In this document: one piece after another, positions 35,921 to 45,674 of the stretch
Layout of the letters: each line of letters begins with the position of its first letter
Position numbering within the stretch: position 1 is the stretch's first letter
Assembly (NCBI GenBank): GCA_014529385.2
Contig: CM043943.1
Coordinates: 152,927,592-152,991,591, forward strand
Direction of reading: 5' to 3'
Length of the DNA: 64,000 nucleotides
Source of the DNA: Adiantum capillus-veneris
Taxonomy: Eukaryota; Streptophyta; Polypodiopsida; Polypodiales; Pteridaceae
Translations under genes and position numbers: made by a program
Notes under the pieces: model-generated
What the model was told of the DNA's origin: nothing
The model's input: only the letters and a program-made list of their open reading frames with translations
Database searches by the model: none

Positions 35921-36280
35921 TCATGAGAGATGAGAGGCCAACAGCCTGATAGCGTCAGCAAGAAAATGTGCTGACAAGTGGGGACTCAAGTACTTGAACA
36001 CTTCTAACACCTTAACATTGTCTCGCCCAAATGCCTCTTTAAGGGGATGATCACATAAGATATGCAATTTCTCAGTACTACTCTGGAGCTTGTGAGCCTT
36101 GATGTAGTCCCATACTCTCTTGACGGCATCAGGCCTCGGGGTCTCCGAGGTTTGCAAGATGGGAGCCAGGCTGGAGGAGACCCTATAGAGGATATAAGCG
36201 CCACCTCTGGGCTTGGGCTTGGGCTTGGGGTCAGGCTCGAGAGTGGTTTTGAGTTGGGCCTTGGGCACTTTCTTGCTCAT
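35921..36280 (-). CDS. SWIB/MDM2-domain protein, intact 119-codon frame
   Basis: One uninterrupted frame from ATG at 36280. Residues 1-26 are basic and Pro/Lys-rich (PDPKPKPKPRGG). The SWIB domain spans about 32-106, with PRPDAVKRVWDYIKAHKLQ (48-66), then ILCDHPLKEAFGRDNVKVLE (74-93) and YLSPHLSAHFL (97-107). It matches the family pattern 'R..AVK.+W.YIK..+LQ.......I.CD..L...FG.......+...LSPHF'. SWIB proteins act in chromatin remodelling or in organelle nucleoids; plants have many short ones. No intron is seen, and the cluster context favours a retrocopy, but the frame has no lesion. A short alternative frame overlaps it. Confidence 0.7.
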   Translation of the reverse strand: MSKKVPKAQLKTTLEPDPKPKPKPRGGAYILYRVSSSLAPILQTSETPRPDAVKRVWDYIKAHKLQSSTEKLHILCDHPLKEAFGRDNVKVLEVFKYLSPHLSAHFLADAIRLLASHLS

Positions 36281-36598
36281 CTATTCACCAACTCATGCAA
36301 AACGCAGAGCAGTCACACACTAGACCAGGGGCAAGATTCCAATCGATGGCAAGAAGACAAATTGGGATTGGGTGGGGTTGAGCGATCGAAGCTAACACTT
36401 GCACGTACAATACCCCATACTGTAGTAACAAGGTTGCATGATACAGCCGAGCATTGGACGGCCTGTACCAAAAAGCACCTGAATGGACAAGAAGAGAGAG
36501 GTAGTGGTGATGGCGAGGTACCTTTACACAGCTTGCCGGCGAGAGAGGAAAGTGCTGATGCGATGGGATGGCTGCAACATCACACACAGAAACCCTCG

Positions 36599-36678
<80 letters not shown>

Positions 36679-36699
36679 CCCCCCCCCCCCCCCCCCCCC
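36599..36699 (+). repeat. (CT)n array followed by 23 C
   Basis: About 38 CT units (36599-36675) run into a C homopolymer (36677-36699). It directly abuts the second copy of the 238-bp repeat. Confidence 0.9.
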
Positions 36700-36700
36700 G

Positions 36701-36935
36701 GGGAGGTCACCTAATAAAAATGTAAACCTATCACGTGAGTTCAACAGAAGGGTATTTAAAGTTCTTGAAACTTACATAAATATATATACAGAAGGGCATT
36801 ATTTTTTCAAATTTGAAAAAAACTTACAGATTTTAAAAGAAAAGGGTATATTATATTCCTTAAAAAATTCACAGATAAGGGGTTTACAAACATGTCTTGA
36901 ACGCAGGTGATATGGTAGTTTTACACAAAATGAAC
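36701..36935 (-). repeat. Second copy of the 238-bp repeat, inverted
   Basis: The reverse complement of 566-803 with scattered differences, from GGTGACCT.CCCGG at one end to TGTGTAAAACTACC at the other. It is bracketed by CT arrays on both sides, so no target duplication can be read. Confidence 0.8.
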
Positions 36936-36941
36936 CCCCCG

Positions 36942-37077
<136 letters not shown>

Positions 37078-37178
37078 GGCGTGCCAATAGCCTGCATGAA
37101 TTGAAATGAGCTATAAAGTTCAACAGTATGGCAAAAATCCACAACCTGCAAGTAACAAGCTGCCTCACTAAGTCGGAT

Positions 37179-37580
37179 TGTTAGGGACACACAACCCTAA
37201 CAGGTATTCAATGCAGGAAACATGCAGTTTACAGGAATCAGGAACAGTAAACCGAGTATTCGTACACCATACTACAAAGTAAATAAGCAAAGAGCACCAT
37301 AAGGAAGAGGAAAAGAGACTGCCATCATAGTATATTCATCATCATCACCCAATCACAGAGTAAAAACAGCAGTACGAGATCAGGAGAGAGAGAACTGCAT
37401 CGACAGTGATCTAAAAACTGCCTCACGCCATCAGATACCATAAGGCACATTCACAACTACCCAAAAATATAATTACTAATGTCCACATATCCCTAAGGTT
37501 CAAAAGTTAAAGGTCTTAGTCACAGTTCAAAATATAATATCCTGAATACCCTGAATGCCTTGACAGATCAGGCACTAACA
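37179..37580 (-). repeat. 3' LTR of the cargo-bearing element
   Basis: 402 bp, same length as the other LTR. The last coding-like frame of the interior (stop at 37568) runs into it. The base run before it on the minus strand (CCAGGTGTGCCAAG) is not a typical polypurine tract. Confidence 0.85.
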
Positions 37581-38473
37581 CTTGGCACACCTGGTGGGCA
37601 ATGTTTCTCAAACATTGTGAGAACCCACAATATCCCTTGATCAAAAAATTCATCCACCAGCTGATCCTTGAATTCAGTCTGTTGTGAAACTGCTACTGCA
37701 TTTGGAGTTTCCTTGTCAAGTTCTTCAACCTCTACATCCACCTGAACTGTAACTGCCTCCTTAGTACTTTTAGTCTCCTGACACAGTTTCTCATCCACAA
37801 TCATTTGCACTGGATCATTTAAGTTGTGAATTCCTCCTGCAGCTTCTGTGTCCTCCTCTGCAACATCTTTAGCCTGTCCTACAGCTGCACCTTTTCCTGT
37901 GTCTTCAGTAATATACTCTTGAACTCCTACTGCCACATCAGTTCCTGCAAACACTTCAGAATTTTTATTCACAAACACATGCTCAGATTGTTGGCCTCCT
38001 TGTTGCTACAGCTGCATCTTCAGTTCCTCAAACTGCCCTTTCAGGTTTGTGTACCGCTGCTTCAGTTCAGTATTTTTCTTCTCCAAAAACAAGTTTTCCT
38101 CCTTCATCTCCTCCTCTGCAAACATCTGATATGGTTTACTCACCACATCATACACCATGACTTTCATTTTCTCCCAAACTCCCTTCATGTACTCCATCAC
38201 TTCAGTCTTCATTTTCTCCACATTTACTGAATTGAGATACCTTCTACAAAGTAGAAAAATCTCCTCTTCTTCAAGTGATTTCAGGTCTTTAGGCCCATTT
38301 TCATATTCAAATACATATCCAAATTCAATAGCAGGTTTACGTTCAAGTTCAGGTTCATCTTCAGCTTTCCCTTCAAGAAGAATGAAGAAATATTCAAGGT
38401 AGGATGTAAACTTTGCAACCATTAGACATTGTCTCTTGAACACATCCAATATCTCTGCATGTAGATGCAACAC
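37568..38473 (-). pseudogene. Second coiled-coil frame of the element with one in-frame TAG
   Basis: One frame from ATG 38473 to TGA 37568, interrupted only by TAG at 38006. The first part has FEYENGPKDLKSLEEEEIFL and ENLFLEKKNTELKQRYTNLK (coiled coil). The second part is acidic with a Val/Glu-rich stretch (VQVDVEVEELDKETPN). It lies in a different phase from the upstream frame, so a frameshift between 38608 and 38473 may have split one protein. No family recognised. Confidence 0.4.
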
Positions 38474-38607
38474 TTGAAGACCTGATTAGACTCCGCATGC
38501 CAAAACAATTGATTTCCTTGAAAATCTTGATTCAAGAAAAACCAAAATTGATTTGCTTCTTCATCAAACTGATTTGATTCAAGGCTTAAAAATAACAAAG
38601 TGAACTC

Positions 38608-40884
38608 TTATTTACACATAGAAAACACCACCAAGATGGCTTGCTCACATTTCTCCTTGAAAATAGAAAGAAATCCACTTTGTAGCTGCAAAACTGTCCA
38701 ATAAGTAATATCTCCCTGAAACTGAAAACTTTTAACTTCTGCTCCTTGAAAAACTTCCCTTATGTCATAAAGCATGAAGGCATAAAACCAATGAGATATA
38801 AGAATATCAACATCATCTCCTCCATCAACAACATCACATAGAAATGTAGAACCATCTTCAAGAAAACCAACTTCACCATCATCAGGAACTTGCAAAATAC
38901 TTGCGTAATCATCAACCAAAACCATCTCCTCAGCATCAACAAAACCATTGACATTAGAAACTTGGTATAAATCATCAAGAATATCATCAGTAAAATGAAC
39001 TTCATTGAAAAAAAATGGACTTCCAATATCCATGACTGAATTTGTAAAAGCACCAACATCATAAAGATCATTGATAACAACATCATCATTCAAGAAACCT
39101 TCTGTAACATCAAGATTTGAAGAAAACTCCACATTCTTGATTTGAGAAAGTTGAAGCTTCAAGTCCTCAATTTGATTATCCTTGTTCAAAACAACTTGCT
39201 TAAGAGCAGCATGAACTTCATAACAGTAAGAAATATGCAAGTCGGCTTCAGTTTGAACCTAAGAAATCTCCACCATCAATGATGCCTTCTCTTCTTGAAG
39301 TTGACTGATTTTGAGAAGCGCTTCATTTGCCGCAACCATACTTGAATGCCTCTCATTATCCAACTCTAATGAGAGATTGTTGATCATCTCTGCTTGAGAA
39401 ATAGCAAGACTTCGATATTCAGCAAATTCAGGTACTGAACTCCTTTGCAAATCAGTTTTTTGCGGATCAGGGACCTGAATTCTACAACTCTGCAAATCGA
39501 GAACCTTCGATATCAAAACTTGTAATTCAAGGACCTGAAATTGAAGATCCTTGTCTTCGCAACCTGAATAATTCATATCCGCTCTTGGAAATTGGCTTTC
39601 GGTCTTCAAAACACTAAAAAACTCTTCTCCATCAACACAAACACCTTTCGCACTGTCACCTGTCGAATACTCCTCATCAAGATTCATCAAAAACTAATTC
39701 ATCACATCATCCTCATCAGTAGCACACATTATGTCTTTATCTATCTTCGGATCTTCCACTGCATTACACTGAAATCTGATGTCTCCCTGAATTTCAACAT
39801 CTTCAAGATTGATGTCAAATGTTGGTATATAGGTTTGTATGGGATATTGGTGGCTTCTCTTGCTCAATCCCATTTGTATTCCCTTCTTCTCAATCAGTAA
39901 TTCTTCTTTTGGGAAACTTTCCTTCTCTTCCTGCAAAGAGGTGAGTCTCTTCGATGTGAGGTTTGGGGATAGCTGGCAATCCTCTTGGCTCCTTTGGTTC
40001 ATGAGTTGCTCCTGGCTTCCTCCTTCTTCCTTCATCATCTTTTGGACTATATCTCCCTTGCATTGAACAAACTCTCCTTCCTGAATCAACTTCTTCTCTT
40101 CAATAATCTAAGTATCTACAACTTTGATCCCATATTCAAGAACATCAAAATCAGGTTGAAAAACTTCAAGTACTGAAAATTCAAATTCAGGCTTTGAAAC
40201 TTCAGTTTTTGAAACTACAGGTGCCTGAAAAACTATTGGTACTTCAACATTGTGCAAACCCTTGAGTCTATTTGGAGTGTGGTTTTGGGATACTAAGTGC
40301 TCCTTTTGGCTTCTTTGGCTCTCAGGATGCTCCTTTTCTTCTGCCCTTTCCAACATCACCTTCTTGACTTCTTCAGGTTGGCTTTGTGCTTGAACTTCTT
40401 TCATTGATTTCAGACTTACACCAAGTGCATTTGGAGAAGTTAAACATGATTGTACCTGATTTTTCCCAACCAAGGGAAACATTGGTGTTGTAACTCCCCA
40501 CTCATCATCACTTTCGTCTTCCTCCTGAAACTGATCTTCATACTTCTCTGTCAAGCCTTCAATTGCTTCTTGTAACACCTGTATCCTGCGCATACTAGAG
40601 CACGACTTTCTTCTTTTTCCTTCACGACCTTCATGCTAGTCTTCCGCCTTGTCAAGCAGATTAGAAAAATCATCCAAATCCTCTTGTGCATCACATAGCT
40701 CCTCATGATCTGATGCATCTCGAAAAGATCTGACGATTCGATACAACTTCTTGCACAGTTTATGCATACAGTATTTGACACATACATCTTCCTTTTGACA
40801 AGACTTACACATGTAAGGACATTGCTTTGCACAGTGCCCATCTTTTTGACAAATAGCACACTTTTTCTTCTTCTTCTTTGCCAT
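38608..40884 (-). pseudogene. Element-borne 758-codon frame, zinc knuckle then GTD-binding (DUF593)-like coiled coil, four in-frame TAG
   Basis: A single frame from ATG 40884 to TAA 38608, broken only by TAG at 40636, 40108, 39694 and 39259. Residues 9-22 are a CX2CX4HX4C knuckle (CAICQKDGHCAKQC), followed by a degenerate one (CKSCQKEDVCVKYC). Long Gln/Glu/Ser-rich stretches follow. At about 39420-39260 it reads LSLELDNERHSSMVAANEAL and LKISQLQEEKASLMVEIS, then TAG and VQTEADLHISYCYEVHAAL. This fits the DUF593 pattern 'ELEEER.A...AA.EA+..I.RLQEEKA....E' and its spacing to a conserved Tyr. A later DDLYQV resembles the family's 'HDVYEV' motif. DUF593 proteins bind myosin XI in plants. Captured host sequence is inferred. 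Confidence 0.55.
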
Positions 40885-40919
40885 TAATCACCCATCAAAA
40901 GAATAGAGAGAATTTGTAC

Positions 40920-41110
40920 CTCTTTAAACCCTGAAACTGCTTAAACTGCATTGCAAATTGAAATACCTGAAACTGTAGTATGTAAACTGAAAGACTGAAA
41001 CTGCATTCTGCAAACTGAAAAATTGAAACTGCATTTTGCAAACTAGAATGCTATAATCTGCAATATGTAAACAGTTGAACTGCAAACTGCAAAATGAAAA
41101 CTGTAGACTG
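40920..41110 (-). repeat. Short tandem repeats in the element leader
   Basis: Repeats built on GAAACTGCATTTTGCAAACT, period about 34 bp, several degenerate copies, just upstream of the first frame. They may be a template-switching product. No coding role. Confidence 0.6.
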
Positions 41111-41483
41111 CACAAAAACTGTCTGCACAGAAACTGTCAAGAACCCCTATAAACACTTGCAACTTGTCAACAATTGTAATTTTGATTTCCCCTAGCAGAT
41201 TCGGGAAGAAATCCTCCAATAACTTTGATGTATGTTCCTCAGACACTTCCTGCGGGGTTACACAATTCAAGAATTCCTGCAGGTGGTCGAGGTCGACTAA
41301 CATGTCAAGAACCTCTTGAATTCTTGAGTGCCATATGCTTCAGGCTGTGAATTTGAACTAGTTGCAAGAACCGCTTTAGAGAGAAAGTGGCGGTTAGAGC
41401 ACGAGAAAGAAACTTCGCATCATAACCGACTCATTGTTTTGCTTTGAGATTACTGTAATTCTCTCCCATGTCGATTAGGACAC

Positions 41484-41501
41484 GCACAGCAGGATCGCCA
41501 A
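41484..41501 (-). promoter_or_regulatory. Probable primer binding site
   Basis: The minus strand reads TTTGGCGATCCTGCTGTG right after the 5' LTR. It resembles the TGGCGAC.CTGCTGGGG-type sites I recall from Tat/Ogre-lineage Ty3 elements. If so, that lineage may be the partner that moves it. Confidence 0.45.
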
Positions 41502-41502
41502 A

Positions 41503-41904
41503 TGTTAGGGGCACACAACCCTAACAGGTATTCAATGCAGGAAACATGCAGTTTACAGGAATCAGGAACAGTAAACTGAGTATTCGTACACAGTACTGCA
41601 AAGTAAATAAGCAAAGAACACCATAAGGAAGAGGAAAAGAGACTGCCATCATAGTATATTCATCATCATCACCCAATCACAGAGTAAAAACAGCAGTACG
41701 AGAGTAGGAGAGAGAGAACTGCATCGACAGCTATCCCAAAACTGCCTCACGCCATCAGATACCATAAGGCACATTCACAACTACCCAAAAATATAAGTAC
41801 TAATGTCCACATATCCCTAAGGTTCAAAAGTTAAAGGTCTTAGTTACAGTTCAAAATATAATATCCTGAATACCCTGAATGCCCTGACAGATCAGGCATT
41901 AACA
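41503..41904 (-). repeat. 5' LTR of the cargo-bearing element
   Basis: 402 bp with TGTTA...TAACA termini. About 4% different from its partner by hand count, mostly transitions (11 of 16). Confidence 0.85.
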
Positions 41905-42591
41905 CGGACGATTCAAATGCTTGAGAGACCACAATTCTCAAATATTGCACAATAAACATATGAAAAAAAAGCCACAGTTACAAGGTCCAATGAATTGCAA
42001 GAATTCTATAATATATTGGGTACTTCAATGTGTAAATTTTGCACAAATTCATGAAGGTTTTACCAATTATGAGAGCTCTGCTGCCTTCAGCTCACCGCTT
42101 GCTGTTAGCTCCAGGATGATATGTCGCACCCTCCTATTAGTTCACCAAGTTGTGGATAAGTCGGCCAGTTGACATACTTCTTCATACCTTCTCAAACCTC
42201 ATTATCACTAAGAATATCAAAGGTACCAAAAGATATACCCTCCTCTTGTAGTATGCTCACCACCTTGGAGTTGAAGCCACAACGCACCGCATTAGAAGAA
42301 CCTTTCATGAAAAGCGTAGCGGGCGATGAATTTATCAAACACTTTAGTCTACTTTCAAGACTTTCTTTATGGACCACGCCTTTCTCCATCAGTAACTCCT
42401 TCAGTTCCCCGCTCTTCTACATCCTAGTATCTTAGCGACAATATCACAGCCACCGATGAATTCACCAGCAATATACAATTGAGGGTATGTTGGCCAGTTA
42501 GAAAAATATTTGAGACCTTGCCTGATCGCCTCATTCTCTAGAATATCAAAGCTTCCAATTTCGACGCCAGTATCTTGCAGAATCTCTAAAA

Positions 42592-42740
42592 CCTTGCGGC
42601 TGAATCCACACCTTGGCTCATTGAGTGAGTCAATATCGACGCCTTGCGGCTGAATCCACACCTTGGCTCATTGAGTGAGTCAAAACCTTGCGGCTGAATC
42701 CACACCTTGGCTCATTGAGTGATCCACACCTTGGCTCATT
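42592..42740 (-). repeat. Triplicated 44-50-bp segment in the glutaredoxin active-site region
   Basis: CCTTGCGGCTGAATCCACAC begins at 42592, 42642 and 42686 (periods 50 and 44), with a partial fourth copy. On the minus strand it encodes the PRCGFSRK site each time, but the frame is lost. Confidence 0.85.
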
Positions 42741-42764
42741 CAGTGAGCCCTTCATGAACAACAT

Positions 42765-43050
42765 TACTAGCTTGGAGGCAACAAGACTCTTTAGCTTTTC
42801 TTGCAAAAGCTCACCCTTTCATGCCTGCCTCTGAGTCATTTGCAGACATAACATAACCATTCATCTTACTTGCATCTAATTTCCTCTATTTCTGATGTCT
42901 TCTTCTAACATTACTAGCTTGGAGGCAACAAGACTCTTTAGCTTTTCTTGCAAAAGCTCACCCTTGCATGCATGCCTCTAAGTCATTTGTAGACATCACA
43001 TAACCATTCATCTTAATTTCCTCTATTTCTGATGTCTTCTTCTAACCACC
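42765..43050 (-). repeat. Tandem duplication of the inter-domain segment
   Basis: ACATTACTAGCTTGGAGGCA...GCAAAAGCTCACCC occurs at about 42762 and again at about 42909, with the following bases (TGCATGCCTCTAAGTCATTTG) also repeated. The minus-strand coding (GELLQEKLKSLVASKLVML) appears twice. Confidence 0.8.
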
Positions 43051-43351
43051 TCTAGGGCCTGTAAGCTCAGATACCTTTTGAGCCAATTCAGTTGGGTTGG
43101 CGCCCTCCAATTTATTTACCAAGACGCCATTCTTGAACAAAACAAAGAAGGGAACAGCTAAGACATTGTAAGCCTCTGAGAAATCCTGTGTCTCTGGTGC
43201 TTCAACCTTAATTTGAAGAAGTGGACGGTGGGATTGTCAAAGCAAAGGCGGGACACCATGACGCCCAAAAATGAAGAGCAGCCAAGCCCTTCTACTGCAA
43301 TACCTCATCCAGCTCCGCTTTGCTACGTGAATCCTTGAGTGCTGCAGCCAT

Positions 43352-43663
43352 CTTCCAGCTCCGTGGACTTCTCAGAATCGCCCTCCTCTCTCTCTCTCTC
43401 TCTCTTTGAAAAAATGAACTTGTTTAAGAATGAAGTTCTTGCAATGGAGACTTCAATTGATTATGATCCCTTCCAGTATCACGAAACCTTATCGCCCTCG
43501 AATGAAGAAGCAAAAAAACAACTAATACAAATGCTTCCTTTTATTAACTCGATTCGGCTAACTGACGAAACCAAAGAGAAAGTAGCTTCAACAAGGCCAA
43601 ATGATCTCTATTGCAAAGCATGAAGAGGCAAAACTCATCTTTTGGCCAAAACCATCAGGAATT
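43352..43663. other. Spacer between two retrocopies
   Basis: Contains a short CT tract (43385-43405) and a 94-codon plus-strand frame (43339-43623) that I do not recognise. It overlaps the GRXS17 copy start and may be chance. Confidence 0.3.
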
Positions 43664-44156
43664 AGGCCCCTATCCCACCAAATAAGCGCCTCCGAATCTC
43701 AGGAAGCTTCTGCTTAAAGATCACTCCTAGCCTGGCATCCAGCGTATTCTCACAAACAATGCGCCCATCTTTTGATGCAAGAGTGTCCAGGCCTCTTGGG
43801 ATCATGTGCAGGAGGTAAAAACTTTTGATTATCCACATGAATGTGCACATGGTCAAACATTGGCCTTCTCCATGTACTCATTCTTTGCATCCTCTAAGAC
43901 CTCGCAGATGTGATCCACGTCACTTTCCCGACAGAGGGACAATAAAGATGGCTCTTTTAATCGAAGTAAAGCCTGAACAATCAGGTCTTTCAAAAGCTTT
44001 CTATAGCTGTGATGATGATGATTGACAGATGCCAATTGCTTCTCAGCAGCCTCTTTCATGCCTTGCACAAGATCGTCTTGTGCTTGTAGAACTTTCAAGC
44101 GAGAAGCATTCAGTTGCATGAAATAATCTATTCTCTTGCGTATCTCTAACTGCTTC
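43664..44156 (-). pseudogene. V-ATPase subunit E retrocopy, C-terminal part
   Basis: The minus strand from 44156 reads QLEIRKRIDYFMQLNASRL, KVLQAQDDLVQGMKEAAEKQL, YRKLLKDLIVQALLRLKEPS, then after two frameshifts VDNQKFLPPAHDP and DGRIVCENTLDARLGVIFKQ KLPEIRR, ending FGGIGA and TAA. This is the C-terminal two-thirds of VHA-E, a peripheral-stalk subunit of the vacuolar proton pump. No introns interrupt it. A stop and shifts near 43850 and 43770 disable it. The N-terminal part is at 49083-49263, across the copia element. Confidence 0.88.
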
Positions 44157-44348
44157 TGTTGGGGTATAAAGCCCAATGTGGTCACCCAGGTAAGTGGGCG
44201 GGCCGCCAGGTATGTACACATATTCTTTTGTAAAAACCTAATAAGAACTCACTATGCTCTACACATTACAGTAGAGCGAGCTCACCATATCGTCGTGCTC
44301 TTCTTCTCGCACTCTCTCTCGCGTCGCACTTCCGCTCGTACTCCTTCA
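44157..44348 (+). repeat. 5' LTR of copia element
   Basis: 192 bp, starting TGTTGGGGTATAAAGCCC and ending CTCCTTCA. Starts directly after GCTTC. Confidence 0.95.
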
Positions 44349-44352
44349 ACTC

Positions 44353-44362
44353 GTATCAGAGC
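44353..44362 (+). promoter_or_regulatory. Copia primer binding site
   Basis: GTATCAGAGC, ten bases matching the complement of the initiator tRNA-Met 3' end (TGGTATCAGAGC), four bases after the LTR. The first two bases of the usual site differ. Confidence 0.8.
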
Positions 44363-44843
44363 TCAGATCGAGGCTCGGGGCAGCACTGCAGGAGGCTAGA
44401 GTCACCAGCTCATATTGGAGTGAAATTCAACAGGCAAAGACACGGCCCCAAATCTTGTGGGAGGCCACGTAGGGCTTGGCGTGCTCAGAATTTCATTCTG
44501 AGGTCATCTCGGCCACCGTTCGGCTTCGACAAAGTTCTGTGCAGGCCATTTTCGACTACGTGGTCTCAGCGGGTGCAGATCCGACTCTGCAAATTTGGGT
44601 TTTTCGGCCTACGACTGTAGGTGCTGAGGATATCGACACTCCCAGAGTGTTGATTTGTGGTTGTTTACACATCGAAGGATGGCTCACAGTTCTTGGAGGC
44701 GTGTCACATACGACACGGGCGCATCTGCAGAATCTGAAGCTTTCTTGGTTCATTTGACATGTTGATATTGGTTCAGAGGTCAGTTTACAGGGGAAAATCT
44801 GCCGAATTTTCCCCAGAAAAGCAAACTACTGTGAAGCGTAGCT

Positions 44844-45668
44844 ATGGCTGGATCACATGACACTGTTCTTTACAATATCAAGAAAATGGATGGAACCAAT
44901 TTCCCATTGTGGAAGAAGCAGATTTGGCACGTGTTGGTACAAAAGAAGCAGATAAAACCTATAAATCTCAAGGGGATAAAACCAGAAGATATGGACGAAA
45001 ATGAATGGAGCGAAATGGATGAATTAGCACTTTCTACCATTATGCTGACTTTGGCAAAAAGCGTTTACTTCAATTTAGCAGACGAGATGTCGGCTTATCA
45101 AGCATGGTTAAAGCTGAGTGATCTTTATGAGAAGCAGAGTGCAGCTTCACAGGTATACTGGCTTAAGAAGCTTGTTGACTTGAAGATGACAGAAGGGACA
45201 CCTATGTCCAATCATCTGAATGAATTCAACACAATCTATAGTCAGTTGTCAGCTCAAGGTGTCAAGTTTGATGAACCTGTTAGAGCTATGTTCCTGTTGA
45301 TCACATTGCCGGAAAGTTGGGACACTTTTCGCACAGCTTTGAGTAATTCTGCACCTCCAGATGGTTTGAACATAGCAGGTGTAGAAGGAAGTCTGCTTAC
45401 TGAAGAAACCAATAGAAAGACAATGGACAAAGGCAAAGGAACAGCCTTAGTTGTCAGGGGAAGGACCAAAGAAAAGTACAAAGGTGGAAAGAGGAATCAG
45501 TCTCGTAGCAAGTCCCGCAGTGCTAAAGGCAAGAGTGACATAGAATGCTACCATTGTGGCAAGAAGGGTCACATGAAAAGAGACTGCAGAGAATGGAAAG
45601 CAGAAAAAGGCAAAGAGAAAGCTGAAGACCATGGTGAGAAGAACAAGTCCTCAATGAAGATTCAATAA
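44844..45668 (+). CDS. Copia Gag
   Basis: 274 codons from ATG (MAGSHDTVLYNIKKMDGTNF). It has the N-terminal 'F.G.NF..W+..M' region of copia gag (FPLWKKQIWHVL), a helical capsid part (MLTLAKSVYFNLADEMSAYQ) and a CCHC zinc knuckle CYHCGKKGHMKRDC at about residues 235-248. It binds and packages the element RNA. The TAA stop at 45666 is followed in the same frame by the protease, so it probably replaced a sense codon. Confidence 0.9.
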   Translation: MAGSHDTVLYNIKKMDGTNFPLWKKQIWHVLVQKKQIKPINLKGIKPEDMDENEWSEMDELALSTIMLTLAKSVYFNLADEMSAYQAWLKLSDLYEKQSAASQVYWLKKLVDLKMTEGTPMSNHLNEFNTIYSQLSAQGVKFDEPVRAMFLLITLPESWDTFRTALSNSAPPDGLNIAGVEGSLLTEETNRKTMDKGKGTALVVRGRTKEKYKGGKRNQSRSKSRSAKGKSDIECYHCGKKGHMKRDCREWKAEKGKEKAEDHGEKNKSSMKIQ

Positions 45669-45674
45669 ATAAAT

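Larger units (their letters stand above)
37179..41904 (-). mobile_element. Complete non-autonomous LTR retrotransposon with host-like coiled-coil cargo
   Basis: Two 402-bp LTRs in direct orientation, 37179-37580 and 41503-41904, both starting TGTTAG and ending TAACA. I count about 16 differences between them. Flanks are CGGAT on the left and CGGAC on the right, a 5-bp duplication with one change. On the minus strand the 5' LTR (41904-41503) is followed by a primer-site-like sequence, a leader with tandem repeats, a zinc-knuckle frame and long coiled-coil frames. No protease, RT, RNase H or integrase motif is present in 3.9 kb of interior, so movement would depend on another element. No clear polypurine tract precedes the 3' LTR. 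Confidence 0.85.
42067..43351 (-). pseudogene. GRXS17-type (thioredoxin-glutaredoxin) intron-less broken copy
   Basis: From ATG at 43351: MAAALKDSRSKAELDEVLQ then an in-frame TAG, then HFWASWCP (thioredoxin active-site region), a deletion, and VLAVPFFVLFKNGVLVNKLEGANP. Two monothiol glutaredoxin domains follow. The first has [18 protein letters not shown] with the CGFS site, [16 protein letters not shown] and IGGCDI (42600-42430). The second has VRCGFNSKVVSILQEEG (CGFS changed to CGFN) and ends LTASGELKAAELS, TAA at 42067. GRXS17 is a cytosolic/nuclear Fe-S and redox protein, usually with three glutaredoxin domains; one is missing here. Stops, deletions, tandem duplications and absence of introns mark a processed pseudogene. 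Confidence 0.8.

Noticed and set aside
40636-40884. Gag protein of the cargo-bearing element as a normal nucleocapsid
   Set aside because: A single knuckle right after the start with no capsid region before it is not a usual Gag, so I only call it a zinc knuckle.
43339-43623. 94-codon plus-strand frame as a gene
   Set aside because: It overlaps the start of the GRXS17 copy on the other strand, begins in a CT tract and has no recognisable domain.
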